NCBI GenBank assembly: GCA_933228675.1
Contig: OW121743.1
Location: 85,150,938 to 85,214,937, forward strand
Length of the DNA: 64,000 bases
DNA from: Stomorhina lunata
Taxonomy: Eukaryota > Arthropoda > Insecta > Diptera > Rhiniidae
Direction: 5' to 3'
Shown here: one piece after another, positions 35,368 to 46,752 of the stretch
How positions within the stretch are numbered: position 1 is the first letter of the stretch
Layout: the number at the start of each line of letters is the position of its first letter
The notes under the pieces: model-generated
What the model was told of the DNA's origin: nothing
The model's database searches: none
What the model saw: only the letters and a program-made list of their open reading frames with translations
Translations under genes and position numbers: made by a program

Positions 35368-36670
35368 AAATTTTTGTCAACGAAAATTTTTCTAAAGAAC
35401 AAATTTTGTGAACGTAAACTTTTTCTATAGAAAAAATTTTTTACAGAAAAAATTTTTTATAGAAAAATTTTTTTAACGAAAATTTTTCTATAGAAAATAT
35501 TTTTTTAACGAAAATTTTTCTTTAGAAAAAAATTTTTTAACGAAAATTTTTCTATAAAAAAAATTTTCTTAACGAAAATTTTTCCATAGAAAAAATATTT
35601 TTAGAGAAAATTTTTCTATAGAAAAAAAATTTTATAACCGAAAATTTATCTATAGAAAAAAATTTTTTACCGATAATTTTTCTACAGAAAAATTTTTTTA
35701 CCGAAAATTTTTCTATAGAAAAAATTTTTTACCGAAAATTTTTCTATAGAAAAAATTTTTTACCGAAAATTTTTCTATAGAAAAAATTTTTTACCGAAAA
35801 TTTTTCTATAGAAAAAATTTTTTTACCGAAAATTTTTCTATAGAAAAAATTTTTTAACGAACATTTTTCTATAAAAAAAAATTTCTTAGCGAAAATTTTT
35901 CTACAGAAAAAATTTTTTTACCGAAAATTTTTCTATAGAAAAAATTTTTTTACCGAAAATTTTTCTATAGAAAAAATTTTTTTACCGAAAATTTTTCTAT
36001 AGAAAAATTTTTTTTACCGAAAATTTTTCTATAGAAAAAATTTTTTTACCGAAAATTTTTCTATAGAAAAAATTTTTTTACCGAAAATTTTTCTATAGAA
36101 AAAATTTTTTTACCGAAAATTTTTCTATAGAAAAAATTTTTTTACCGAAAATTTTTCTATAGAAAAAATTTTTTTACCGATAATTTTTCTATAGAAAAAA
36201 TTTTTTTACCGAAAATTTTTCTATAGAAAAAATTTTTTTACCGAAAATTTTTCTATAGAAAAAATTTTTTTACTGAAAATTTTTCTATAGAAAAAATTTT
36301 TTACCGAAAATTTTTCTATAGAAAAAATTTTTTTACCGAAAATTTTTCTATAGAAAAAATTTTTTTACCGAAAATTTTTCTATAGAAAAAATTTTTTTAC
36401 CGAAAATTTTTCTATAGAAAAAATTTTTTTACCGAAAATTTTTCTATAGAAAAAATTTTTTTAACGAAAATTTTTCTATAGAAAAACAATTTTGTCAATG
36501 ATAATTTTTGTATAAAAAAAATTTCTTTAACAAAAATTTTTTTTTCTGAAAATTTTTCTTAGAAAAAATTTTTTGGCAAAAATTTTTCTATAGAAAAATT
36601 TTTTTAACGAAAATTGAAAAAAATTTTAACGAAAATATTTCTAAAGAAAAAAATTTTGTAAGGAAAAATT
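35368..36670. repeat. 31/32-bp CTATAG satellite array, TTACCG type
   Basis: About 41 units of TTACCGAAAATTTTTCTATAG followed by AAAAAATTTT. Units are 31 bp at about 35700-35820 and mostly 32 bp at about 35930-36470, the extra base being in the T run. The flanks carry AACGAAAA instead of ACCGAAAA, so ACCG is a derived variant that amplified in the middle. Confidence 0.94.
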
Positions 36671-38105
36671 TAGTTCCCTGTGGTATAGTATTTTTTTTTT
36701 TTTAATTAAATTGTTTCCTGGGTTATGGTAACAATATACGAAATTCTTGTGTAACGAAATTATAACGTGACTTTAACTGACAGCTAACAATAATTGCGTG
36801 AGTTGCGAAACTTTTTTTTGTTGAGCACTTTAAGCTAAAGTACACATATGAATACATAAACAGGGGAGTTTCTTTAAAAAAAACAAGCAGCTATTTTGCA
36901 AATTTCAATAAAGTTGACATGAAATCTACCACGTATTACTTGTATCCAATTTGGGGTTCTTTTAAAATGACATACATTTTAATTTACATATTCAAAAGTT
37001 GACACAATGCGCTTAATAAAGTTCATGTATGCATATTAGGTAATTTGGATTTTTAGAATACTTTGGGTTAAGTAAGGTTAGGTTGTTGAAAAGGGTACTT
37101 GTTTCATGCACAAAAGCGTAGAACTAAGCCTACATAAACGATCCCTACTTTAAACAACTCAAAAAAACAGGTTTTTTAATAGTTTTTATAGTAAAGTAGC
37201 GCCATCTGGTGTTAGTAAGCTATTGAAGGTATAATAGAAAAATATTACATTAGTTTACAATATTTGTATTAGAGGGCGTTTCGAAAAACTTTATAATAAG
37301 AAGTATATACTGCATTTAGGTATCGAACTCACGAACCTAGAAAAAAGCATACTAACAAATAACTCACTAACTAATATTTTTCCTCTAAAGTCAACATTTT
37401 AAATGCTACATAAATCTAAAAGTACCTTTTTATATACACACGTGTGTGTCCCATAAAAAAATATTTTATTTTATCACCCACAACCATTACTAAACCAAAT
37501 TCACTCAAACGCAAAATCTGACCATAGAAAAAAAATTCTGCCACACACGCACTTTCATTATCTAAAGGTCATTCTAAATTTTACCAAATTATTTAAGTTA
37601 ATTTACTAGTTAGTTCAGCAAAGAATTTAATATATCCACATTTTTCTAATTTAATAACATTGTCACAAAATTATGACAATTTTGATAACGACATTTTTCA
37701 AATGTCAATTTTAGCGAACAATAATATAAAAGACATATATTTACACATAAAATAAAAACGTTGTCATCTAATTAGAATAAAATGTAACATTTAAATTAAA
37801 AAGACACTTCAATTAGTTGGTAAAATACGAGTAGTACATGAGCGAAAAAAAAAAACTTATATACATTTTTAGCAAAAACTAAAATGAGATTTAATTCATT
37901 ATGCAGGCAAATAGATGAATATAAAAATCAGAAAGGGAAAATAAAAGGGCATTTATTTTGAAGGCCTTCGAGTGTTTTTACGATAACCTGACTTAAATTT
38001 AACAATTTCACAATCTTAATAGTCAAAGAATCTTAATAGTCCAAAGAAGAATCTTGTTAAGATATTGAAAAAGAGTAAAAAAATTGTATCTAATTATCTT
38101 ATCTA
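36671..38105. other. Low-copy DNA with a CTCF-like motif, no gene seen
   Basis: No coding region is supported. AGCGCCATCTGGTGT at 37198-37212 reads ACACCAGATGGCGCT on the minus strand, a 14 of 15 match to the vertebrate CTCF consensus. GGTATCGAACTCACGAACC near 37320-37340 is a reverse-strand B-box-like sequence. GAACTCACGAACC also recalls the 8988 motif. Confidence 0.45.
37198..37212 (-). promoter_or_regulatory. Candidate CTCF-type insulator motif
   Basis: On the minus strand the sequence is ACACCAGATGGCGCT. Against the CTCF consensus CCASYAGRKGGCRSY it matches at every position except the first. Drosophila CTCF binds a closely related AGRKGGCGC core. A single motif match in 64 kb is weak evidence. 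A second, poorer match (CAACAGATGGCGGAA) lies at 40727-40741 in the opposite orientation. Confidence 0.3.
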
Positions 38106-38896
<791 letters not shown>

Positions 38897-38900
38897 AATC

Positions 38901-38990
38901 ATCACTGGTGATGAAAAGTTTATTATTTATAATAAAGTCTATCGAAAACGGCCTTGGTCAAAGAGAGTTAAGCCACTACAAACAACTTAA
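38901..38990 (+). pseudogene. Mariner transposase fragment
   Basis: Thirty codons translate to a peptide starting ITGDEKF, with NKVYRKRPWSKR in the middle and PLQTT before a TAA at 38988-38990. Mariner transposases of the Tc1/mariner superfamily have a conserved TGDEKW block, whose D is the second acidic residue of the DD34D catalytic triad. It is followed by a Y-N stretch, an R-K-R-x-W stretch and P-x-Q-T-T. The order and spacing here fit that region. Tryptophan is replaced by phenylalanine after TGDEK, the upstream part is replaced by the TCTG microsatellite, and the frame closes after QTT, where mariner proteins continue for more than 100 residues. This is a dead fragment. Nothing here shows the first or third catalytic residue, or an inverted repeat. 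Confidence 0.8.
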
Positions 38991-39125
38991 ATAGAATTCT
39001 TATTTATTATGTCTGACAAATAAGATATAAAGCGTGGTTTTCGATCTGTCTACAATTAGGGACACTCTCCAACAGACTAACCAAACATCGATACGCGTCA
39101 AGAAGAGGTTGTCCTAACAAAAATT
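38985..39125. mobile_element. Dispersed repeat fragment shared with 2085-2226
   Basis: Related to 2085-2226 through TTATGT, then GTGGTTTTCGATCTGTCTA, TAACCAA and ACGCGTC. It continues directly from the mariner transposase fragment, so both copies may be downstream parts of the same decayed mariner-class element. Confidence 0.55.
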
Positions 39126-39185
39126 TTTTTGTTTTATCGAAAAAAAAATATTAGAATATTAAATAATTATAAAATATTACATGCT

Positions 39186-39204
39186 GCCTGGGTTCGAGCC
39201 CCAG
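39186..39204 (+). other. tRNA T-arm / pol III B-box-like motif
   Basis: CTGGG, TTCGAGC, CCCAG forms a perfect T-arm: a 5-bp stem and a 7-nt loop. GGTTCGAGCCC is close to the B-box consensus. The upstream 70 bp are AT-rich and show no acceptor, D or anticodon arm, so this is not a tRNA gene. A decayed tRNA-derived SINE is plausible. Confidence 0.4.
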
Positions 39205-39359
39205 TCTCGCAAAACATAAATTTCTGCAATTATTAATTTCTAATAAAATTATTTATTGCCACAGTATCATCCATTTGATTAAAGACCTGAAGTAATATCA
39301 CGCCGCACAGTGGTATTTCTTCATATATCGAAGTGCAAAAAATAGAACGATGAAATTTT

Positions 39360-40090
39360 TCATACTTGTTCATAAAAAAATTCAAAAATAATTCGAAATC
39401 CATCAACTCCTTGGGATACCTGCCTTGGATCCCCATTTTTTACCTATTTTCCTTTATCTTCCTATTTTTCTCAATGTCGCATTCTAAAACGAATTTTATG
39501 AAATTCATTGCATCAAAAAACAGGTCCACTAATTTTGATTAAAAATTGTCGATTCCTTGGGGTACCTGCCATGGACCCCCATTTTTCATTTATTTTTCTT
39601 ATTAAAGTACAATCTACTAATTTTTGTTGAAATCAGTTAAGTCCTTCGGTACCTGCTTTGGACTATTTTTCAATATTATTATTTTTTTAATGTATCCAAT
39701 TCCTTAATTCAAACAGAATTAGAAAAAATTCGGCAGATTAATTGATCCAAGAAAGAGTTATACAAAATTTGGTTGAGATCCCTTTACGCTTTGAGGTACC
39801 TGCCTTAGAAAACATTTTGGCACAAAATTTAATGAAATGCGGCAAACGTATATTAGTTCATTCAACAAAGAACTCTACAAATTTTTGAAATCTGTCCACT
39901 TCTTGGGGTACCTGCTTTAGACCGCCATTTTTCACTTATTTTTTTCTCAATGTATAAGACTCAATTCTCAACAGAATTTTATGAAATTCTGAATACGTCT
40001 ATAAGTAGACCCAAAAAAGAGCTCTACTAATTTTGGTTAAAATCCCTCGACTAGTAGGGGTTCCTGCCTTGGACTTACATTTAAATGCAA
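39360..40090 (+). repeat. Diverged ~150-bp tandem repeat (GGGGTACCTGCCTTGGA)
   Basis: Six diverged copies of a module with CTTGGGGTACCTGCCTTGGA, CCCCATTTTTCA, TTCTCAATGTAT and ATTTTATGAAATTC. Landmarks lie at about 39415, 39562, 39650, 39797, 39908 and 40060, so some copies are truncated. The unit is unrelated to the ~31-bp satellites. It is similar in scale to the Helitron minisatellite at 7185-8235 but shares no obvious sequence with it. The minus-strand frame at 39233-39436 is incidental. Confidence 0.75.
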
Positions 40091-40984
40091 TTTTATTAAA
40101 AAGTTAAGCCTAAACGACTGCAACACTTTTTGTTAAATTATGGGTAACAATTTATGTGACTTTTTTCAGAAAATTTTAAACTTTGTTCTACGATCGGTAG
40201 ATTTCAGTGAATTTTTTTTTTCGCTCAATCTAAACAAGAGATTTTCGCCTTTCACGTTGTTATGGTGGGTGCACTTAGCAAAACCGAGCCAACTTAGATT
40301 TTGTTCAAAAAAGAAAAACGAAAACACTAAATTTTGTAGAGCTTTTTTGATTTCCTAATATCTTCTAAACTATACAGGAAATTAAGTTATTTTTTTCTGC
40401 AGACTAAAGCTAAGGTTGTGTATCTTAATTAAATCGACATCAAGATTATAGCTTTGAAACTATATTCGCTACTGAGTTTAATGAAAAATTTCATCACTTT
40501 TCGCTTTAGAACATTTAGCACATTTCAATGCATTTTTTATAGCACATAGAAAAACTTTTTGTTGAAAACAATATCTAGACTCTTCTCTATAGAACTGCAT
40601 CATTAGATTTTTCAAAAGCGGTGTTTAAAATATGTTTTTTTTGCAGCTGAAATGCCATAGTACGAAGTCGATGTAAATGAAATAAAATTGGATTTAGAAA
40701 AAAGCTTAAATACTACGTCTACCTAACAACAGATGGCGGAACTTTAGTACTGAGTAATACAAAGCTTTATCTTAACAATCTAAAGCTTCGATCTCTACTA
40801 TTCCCTTTCCAAAGAAGGTAAGCCAATTCGTGTATACTCTTTATACAATTGTGTATACAGCATTTGCCCGAGTGTTACTTCTTCTACAAAAATATTTTCA
40901 GTTATATCAGCTTTCATGAATATTCTATTATTATTGAATTATTACATTAAAATTTTTTAAGAAGGCCTTCTAAAGAAACGATTT
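40091..40984. other. Low-copy DNA, no gene seen
   Basis: AT-rich with scattered less AT-rich words. It may be the continuation of whatever element carries the ~150-bp repeat at 39360-40090, but I find no end motif. A weak CTCF-like match lies at 40727-40741. The open frame at 40140-40358 has no recognisable domain. Confidence 0.45.
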
Positions 40985-41215
40985 CAAAAATGGTTTGTAA
41001 TTTTATACAATTTTCGTTAAGAAAAATTTTCTATAGAAAAATTTTTGCCAAGAAATTTTTCTTTTGAAGAAATTTCGTTAAAAAATTTTATTCTATAATT
41101 TTCTATTTTTTCTGGAAAAAAATTTTCGTTAACAAAATTTTTCTATAAACAATTTTTTCCGTAAAAATGTTTGCTGAAAAATTTTTCTTTAGAAAATTGT
41201 ATTACATGTGAATCT
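40985..41215. repeat. Degenerate CTATAG satellite patch
   Basis: About seven diverged units with TTTTCTATAGAAAAATTTTT and TTTCGTTAA words, next to the second interspersed element. Confidence 0.7.
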
Positions 41216-41266
41216 TCTAAAAAACCGGAAAGGCGACTCAAAAACAAAATTTCAAAAAAAAAAAAA

Positions 41267-42044
41267 CAAGTAAGAAAGTGCTATAGTCGGTCAAGCCCGA
41301 CCATACGATACCCTTCACCACTAAGGTCAAAAGTGTTATTTTTCCTGTATAAAGACAAATATTTGCTAAATTTTGCCATCATACAAACATTTTCTCGAAA
41401 CTTATATATTTAAGCTGCTTCCGACATTTGGACTTATATGAGAGCTAGGGTAACATGTGGATCGATTATCTCGAATTTTGGCAAATTGATTACAGTTGTA
41501 ACAAAAATTATTAAAATTTCCATTATCTTCAGATTTACGAGCGTTTTAGTGATTTTTGTCTCATTTAGTGCGTTTTTTAAGAAAACTTTGTATGGGAGCT
41601 ATGGTCAAATGTGGACCGATTTTAACGAAATTTGGTACAGTGATTTAGGTTTACATAAGCAGTATTTGATTTAAATTTCGTGAAAAAATATTGATATTTG
41701 TGGCCAATATATCAATTCCGGGAAGTGGGACCTATGGGAGGTACCATAAATAATAGACCGATTTTGACGAATTTCAATAGCCATGGTCCCATTATCAAAC
41801 AAATGATCTGTGCCAAATTTCATCAAATTATCTTTAGAATTGTGACCTGTAGTTTGATTACAAGGTTTACATGGGGGTCCAGCCAGCCAGACGGACGGAC
41901 GGACATCGCTAAATCGACTCAGAAAGTGATTCTAAGCCTATTGGTACACTAAAAGGTGGGCCTAAGGCAAATATCTCCATGCGTTACATACATCAGCACA
42001 AACTTCTAATACCCTTTCCACCTATGGTGGTGAAGGGTATAATT
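41267..42044 (+). mobile_element. Non-autonomous interspersed element, copy 2 (~778 bp)
   Basis: Full-length sister of 9203-9974 in the same orientation, with small indels and scattered substitutions. It starts CAAGTAAGAAAGTGCTATAG after a 13-A run and ends TGGTGAAGGGTATAATTA. It keeps the inverted pair ATACCCTTCACCAC / GTGGTGAAGGGTAT and the terminal hairpin. The 84-codon frame at 41698-41952 is also kept. Two full-length, similar copies in 64 kb suggest an abundant family. No target-site duplication is clear because both flanks are A-rich. Confidence 0.85.
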
Positions 42045-43070
42045 AGCCAAAAATTTCGAAAATTTTCGAAAAATTAGCTAATTTTTCGAAATTTTGTTTT
42101 TGTGTTATAAGCCACCTTTTCATAGACCGGGTCACATATATTTTATATTCTGGTCAAAGATTCCCTGCACTACACTATAGCTAAAACTTATTTTTTGTTT
42201 ATCAAAAAATCTAAATGGAGTTTTCACACATTCTAAAACGGATTCTTGGAAGACCTTCCATAAAAGACCTTTTTTGCATCCGTTTTTCCAAAATACATGG
42301 AATCAGTTTAAGGCCGTCTATAAAAAATTAAAACATAATTTCTGTTCAGTAAAATATAAAATTTTACAATAAGACAAAATTGTGGTTCTAGGGGGCTTTT
42401 GAAAGGCTTTAAAAGTTAAACTATTTCCCGCAGGGTGTAGCAACAAATAAGTGTGTATGGGAGAAATTACCAACACAAGTGTATATTTGTAAGTTATCAT
42501 ATGTTTTTATATGTATTTGAGAACAAAAACTGAAATAACTCCCACAATTACCAAAGAATATGACAATAAAAAGATTTTATATTCGCTGGCATTATTATTT
42601 TCTATAGAAGATATACAAAAATATATTTTATTATTCATACATTTTCAAAAAAAAAAACACAATACAAATGTCTACATTTATTTTTGTAGTTTTTCTCTTT
42701 GTTGTCGGGGGCTATAAATGGAAAAATTTTCTGCTTCCGGTTATACGCATACATTCGCTTATACACCAGCACTTGTCCTTACTCATCTTTATATGTATGT
42801 ATTTTTGTGTGTATTTAAATATTTCGCTATATGTTATAGTATGAATGTCTGTAGGTATGGAGGGATGTTTAAATGTCTATATCCCAACCGCATATTTACT
42901 GGCACAAACACTCAGAACATTCAAAAGCGTCGCGTATTGTTTTCGGTTCGTTTGGCGTCACATTTTTTTATTGTCTTTTTTTCTCTTTTTGTTTTAATAT
43001 TTTTATTTTATTATTTTCATTTAATGGTAACGCGTTTTTTTTTTTTTTTTTGAATTGGCTTATTTCTGAG
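42045..43070. other. Low-copy DNA upstream of a candidate exon
   Basis: The interval holds a TATA-like GGGGGCTATAAATGG at about 42705-42719 in a locally GC-rich setting, CATA/TATG tracts, and an 18-T polypyrimidine run at 43034-43051. The open frames at 42511-42717 and 42718-43053 have no recognisable domains. A promoter is possible but unproven. Confidence 0.4.
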
Positions 43071-43207
43071 CCGAGGAGACTCTCTAGAACTCCTCTTAGT
43101 TGGCAATCATGAAGAAAATTCCTTTAGTGCTGGATGATCATGATGCTACTGGCAACGATACACTGCAGGAGGAGGATGAGGACGGAGACTATGACAACAT
43201 TGACAAT
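43071..43207 (+). CDS. Candidate coding exon, acidic N-terminus, unknown protein
   Basis: This is the most gene-like stretch of the window. An ATG at 43109 in a favourable context (CAATCATGA, A at -3) opens 33 codons with balanced codon use in a region that is otherwise almost all A and T. The peptide begins MKKIPLVLDDHD and ends in the acidic run EEDEDGDYDNIDN. An in-frame TAG lies 9 bp before the ATG, so this is a true start if coding. A GT (43208-43209, GTAGGC) follows codon 33 in phase 0; reading through gives three codons and a TGA at 43217-43219. Upstream, a T run at 43034-43051 and TTATTTCTGAG end at 43070, a possible acceptor, so 43071-43108 would be 5' untranslated. I do not recognise the protein. 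The donor is weak and no second exon is visible, so it could be a 5' coding exon of a gene continuing beyond this window, or a chance frame. Confidence 0.4.
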
Positions 43208-43485
43208 GTAGGCGTTTGAGATACAGACATTTGGAATGTGTTAAGGGAGGAGTAATGGAGATGATGGTATTTTATATTTAACAATAAATATGTTTACTAT
43301 GGAAATTCGCAATTCTTTAGAAAAATGCATTAGAGAACAATGTATGTACTGTTTTGGCAAAGTGGGAATTAAATGTGAGCATTGGAAACAGGTACTTGAG
43401 GCTGAAATAAAGATGAAGACTTAAATTCTTAAAAAATTCCCGAAGGAATAAGCGATAGTAGAGATATGTACATGTTTTTCCAAAG
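43208..43485. other. Low-copy DNA downstream of the candidate exon
   Basis: No repeat and no further exon with clear splice sites. The stretch at 43320-43420 is less AT-rich than average. It would be the start of an intron if the preceding exon is real. Confidence 0.4.
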
Positions 43486-45510
43486 AATTTTATCTGTACA
43501 AAATTGTTCGTTAAAAATTTTTATTCTGTAAAAATTTGCTTGCAACATTTTTTCTCCACAAAATTTTTCTATAAAAATTTTTCTATAATAATAATTGTTT
43601 TCTCGAAATTTTTTCTTTAGAAAATTTTTGTTTAAAACTTTTATTCTATAGGAAAACGTTTGTTATTAAAATTTTAGTAAAAAAATTTTGTTATAAAAAA
43701 ATTTTCATAAAAAAAAATTTTCTATAAAAAATTTTCGTTAAGAAAATTTTTCTATAAAAAATGTTCGTTAAAAGAATTTTTCTATAAAAAAACTTTCGTT
43801 ATGAAAACTTTTCTATAAAAAAATGTTCATTATAAAAATTTTCCTATAAAAAAAATTTTCGTTAAGAAAATTTGTCTATAAAAAAATGTTCTTTATGAAA
43901 ATTTTTCTATAAAAAAATTTTCGTCGAGAAAATTTTTCAATAAACAAAATTTTTGTTAAGAAAATTTCGTTAAGATAATTTTTGTATAAAAAAAATTTTG
44001 TTAAGAAAATTTTTGTATAATAAAAATTTTCGTTAAGAATATTTATGTATAAAAAAATTTAAGTTAAGAAAATTTTTGTATAAAAAAAATTTTCGTTAAG
44101 AAAATTTTTGTATAAAAAAATTTTAGTTAAGAAAATTTTTGTATAAACAAATTTTCGTTAAGAAAATTTTTTCTATAAACAATTTTTGTTAAGAAAATCT
44201 TTCTATAAAAAATTTTCGTTAAGAAAATTTTTCTAAAAAAAAAATTCGTGAAGAAAAATTTTCTATAAAAATTTCTCGTTAAGAAAATTTTCTTTATAAA
44301 AAAAAATCGTTAAGAAAAAAATTTCGTTAAGATAATTTTTCTATAAAAAAATTTTCGTTAAGATAATTTTTCTATAAAAAATTTTTCGTTAAGATATTTT
44401 TTCTATAAAAAATCTCGTTAAGAAAATTTTTCCATAAAAAAAATGTTTGTTAAGAAAATTTTTTTATAAAAAAAATTTCTTTAAGAAAATGTTTCTGTAA
44501 AAAATTTTCGTTAAGAAAATTTATCTATAAAAAAATTTTTGTTAAGAAAATTTTTCTATAAAAAATTTTTCTTTGAAATTTTTCTATACAAAAATTTTAG
44601 TTAAAAAAGTTTTTGTTAAGAAAATTTTTCTTTAGAAAAATTTTCGTTAACAAAATATTTCTATAAAAAAAAATATTCGTTAAGAGAAAATTTTTCTAGA
44701 AAAAATTTTTTGCTAAACTATTTTTTCTGTTAAAAATTTTTCTATACAAAGTTTCCGTTAGAATAATTTTTCAGTTCAAAAATTTTCTTAGAAAAAATTT
44801 TAGTTAGAAATTGATTCTATAGAAAAATTTTTTGCTTAAATTTTTTTCTCTAGGAAATTTTGGTTAAAAACTTCGATTCTATACAAATTTTTCTATAAAA
44901 AAAATGTTCTATATAAAAATTGTTGCTAAAAAATTTTCCTTTGAAAGAAATTTCATTAAAAAATTTTATTCAATAATTTTTCGTAACCAAAATTTTTCTA
45001 TAAACTATTTTTTGCATAACAATTTTTTCTCTACAAAATTTTTCTGTAAAAATTTTTCTTATAAAATTTTATTCTATAATTTTTATTTTTTCTGTAAACT
45101 AGTTTTTCTCTTCAAAATTTCTCTATAAAAATTTTCGTTGAAATAATTTTTCGATACAAAAAGTTTCGCTGAGAAATTTTTCATTAGAAAAAAATTTTAT
45201 TTTAAAATTGATTTTATAGAAATTTTGTGTATAAAAAATTTTATTTCGAATTTTTTTTCTAAAAAAATTTTTTCGAAATTTTTTTCAAAAAAAAATTTCC
45301 GTTAACAATTCAAATAAAATATTTGAAAAAAATTGTTCTCTAGAAAATTTTCGTTGTTAACTCTTATTCTATACAAACATTTATTTACTACAGAAAACTC
45401 CATAAAAACTTTTCATAAAAATGTTCCATAAAAAAGTTTCTTTAAAAATTTTTACTACAAAAATCTTTCCGTGTTTGCTACAAAAAATAAAAATATCCAA
45501 CAAAAAAAAC
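43486..45510. repeat. ~31-bp satellite, TTTTCGTTAAGAAAA type, diverged
   Basis: About 65 diverged units of CGTTAAGAAAATTTTTCTAT followed by AAAAAAATTTT. CTATAG is mostly eroded to CTATAA. The central part (43900-44560) is the most regular, and both ends are heavily mutated. Confidence 0.85.
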
Positions 45511-46137
45511 TTTTCATTACAAAAAATTGCTAAATATTTCCCCTTAACTGTAATTGAAGATGCATCTGAAAGAAGCTGCCAGTAGTGAATGTTTTATATC
45601 TATTTGAAGAAAAAATTATAAGCCAAGAGCTGTTGCTGTTGGCTTTGTTGGCATCAGAAAAGCGTTGTTGTGTGTTAAAAATATAAAAAACAACAAAAAC
45701 AAACAAAACTACATACACATATAGAATAGAATACAGAAAACTGAAGGATTCCACATGATTCTATATTATATCGGTTGGTTAAAATTCCACAACTCGTATC
45801 TATGAAGGAACTTCACAAAACTAAGTAAAAAGCATTTCTATGTGCACTCAAGTAAACTATAATGTACAGACAGACGACGGAGGTAGGAAAGGACATAGTA
45901 TATATGAAATAAAGCTACAAACCTACACTATTTTCTGCAGAAAAAAAAGAATGGCAATTGGAAAACTTAGTGGCAGAGATAGAGAGACGAACAAACGTAT
46001 TTTATTAACGGATAGATGATGGTGATGACGCTGAATTGGAAAGATTGCAATTTTTCAAATGAATGAACGGTTAGAATGTTGCTCTTAGTAAGTTTGTGTT
46101 CATAACTTAAATACGAGGGCAGTATTTTAATACCAAA
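45511..46137. other. Low-copy DNA, no gene seen
   Basis: Less AT-rich than most of the window (45830-46090), but I find no supported exon. The minus-strand frame at 45530-45754 starts with a hydrophobic stretch but has no recognisable domain or codon signal. Confidence 0.45.
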
Positions 46138-46752
46138 ACTTCAAAAAAATTTGGTATGAAATTTTTCTATGGAACAAATTTTATAAACGAAAATTTTTCT
46201 ATTGAAAAAGTTTTATAAACGAAAATTTTTTTATAGAAAAAATTTTCTAAGCGAAAATTTTGTATACAAAAAATTTTCAAAACAAAAATTTTTCAAAACA
46301 ATTTTTTTTTTTTATAGAAAAAACTTTTTCTTAGAAAAAATTTTATAAACGAAAATTTTTCTATAGAAAAAATTTATAAACGAAAATTTTTCTGTAGAAA
46401 AATTTTATAAACGAAAATTTTTCTATAGAAAAAATTTTTTTAAAAGAAAATTTTTCTATGGAAAATTTTACAAATGAACATTTTTCAAAAGAACAATTTT
46501 ACTAACGAAAATTCTTCTATTTTTCTATAGAACAATTTTATAAATGAAATTTTTTTTATGTAAAAAATTAAATAAAACAAAATTTTTGTTTCCAAAATTT
46601 TTCTATAGAAAAAACAAATTTTATAAAAAGAAAATTTTTCTATAAAAAAAAATGTATAAGATGAAAATTTTTCAATTGAAAAAAATTCAAAAAACAAAAA
46701 ATTTTCTACTGAAAGAAATTTTTTCTATAACAAAAAAATTCGATAGCAAAAA
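46138..46752. repeat. ~31-bp CTATAG satellite, ATAAACGAAAA type
   Basis: About 19 diverged units of ATAAACGAAAATTTTTCTAT followed by AGAAAAAATTTT. It abuts the 12-bp array at 46753 with no spacer, so two unrelated satellites are in direct contact. Confidence 0.88.

Noticed and set aside
39130..39210. tRNA gene around the perfect T-arm at 39186-39204
   Set aside because: No acceptor stem partner, D arm or anticodon arm is present in the 70 bp upstream.
42511..43112. Overlapping frames of 68, 111 and 79 codons before the candidate exon
   Set aside because: They end in phenylalanine runs from the T tract at 43034-43051 and have no recognisable domain. At most this is upstream intron or leader sequence.
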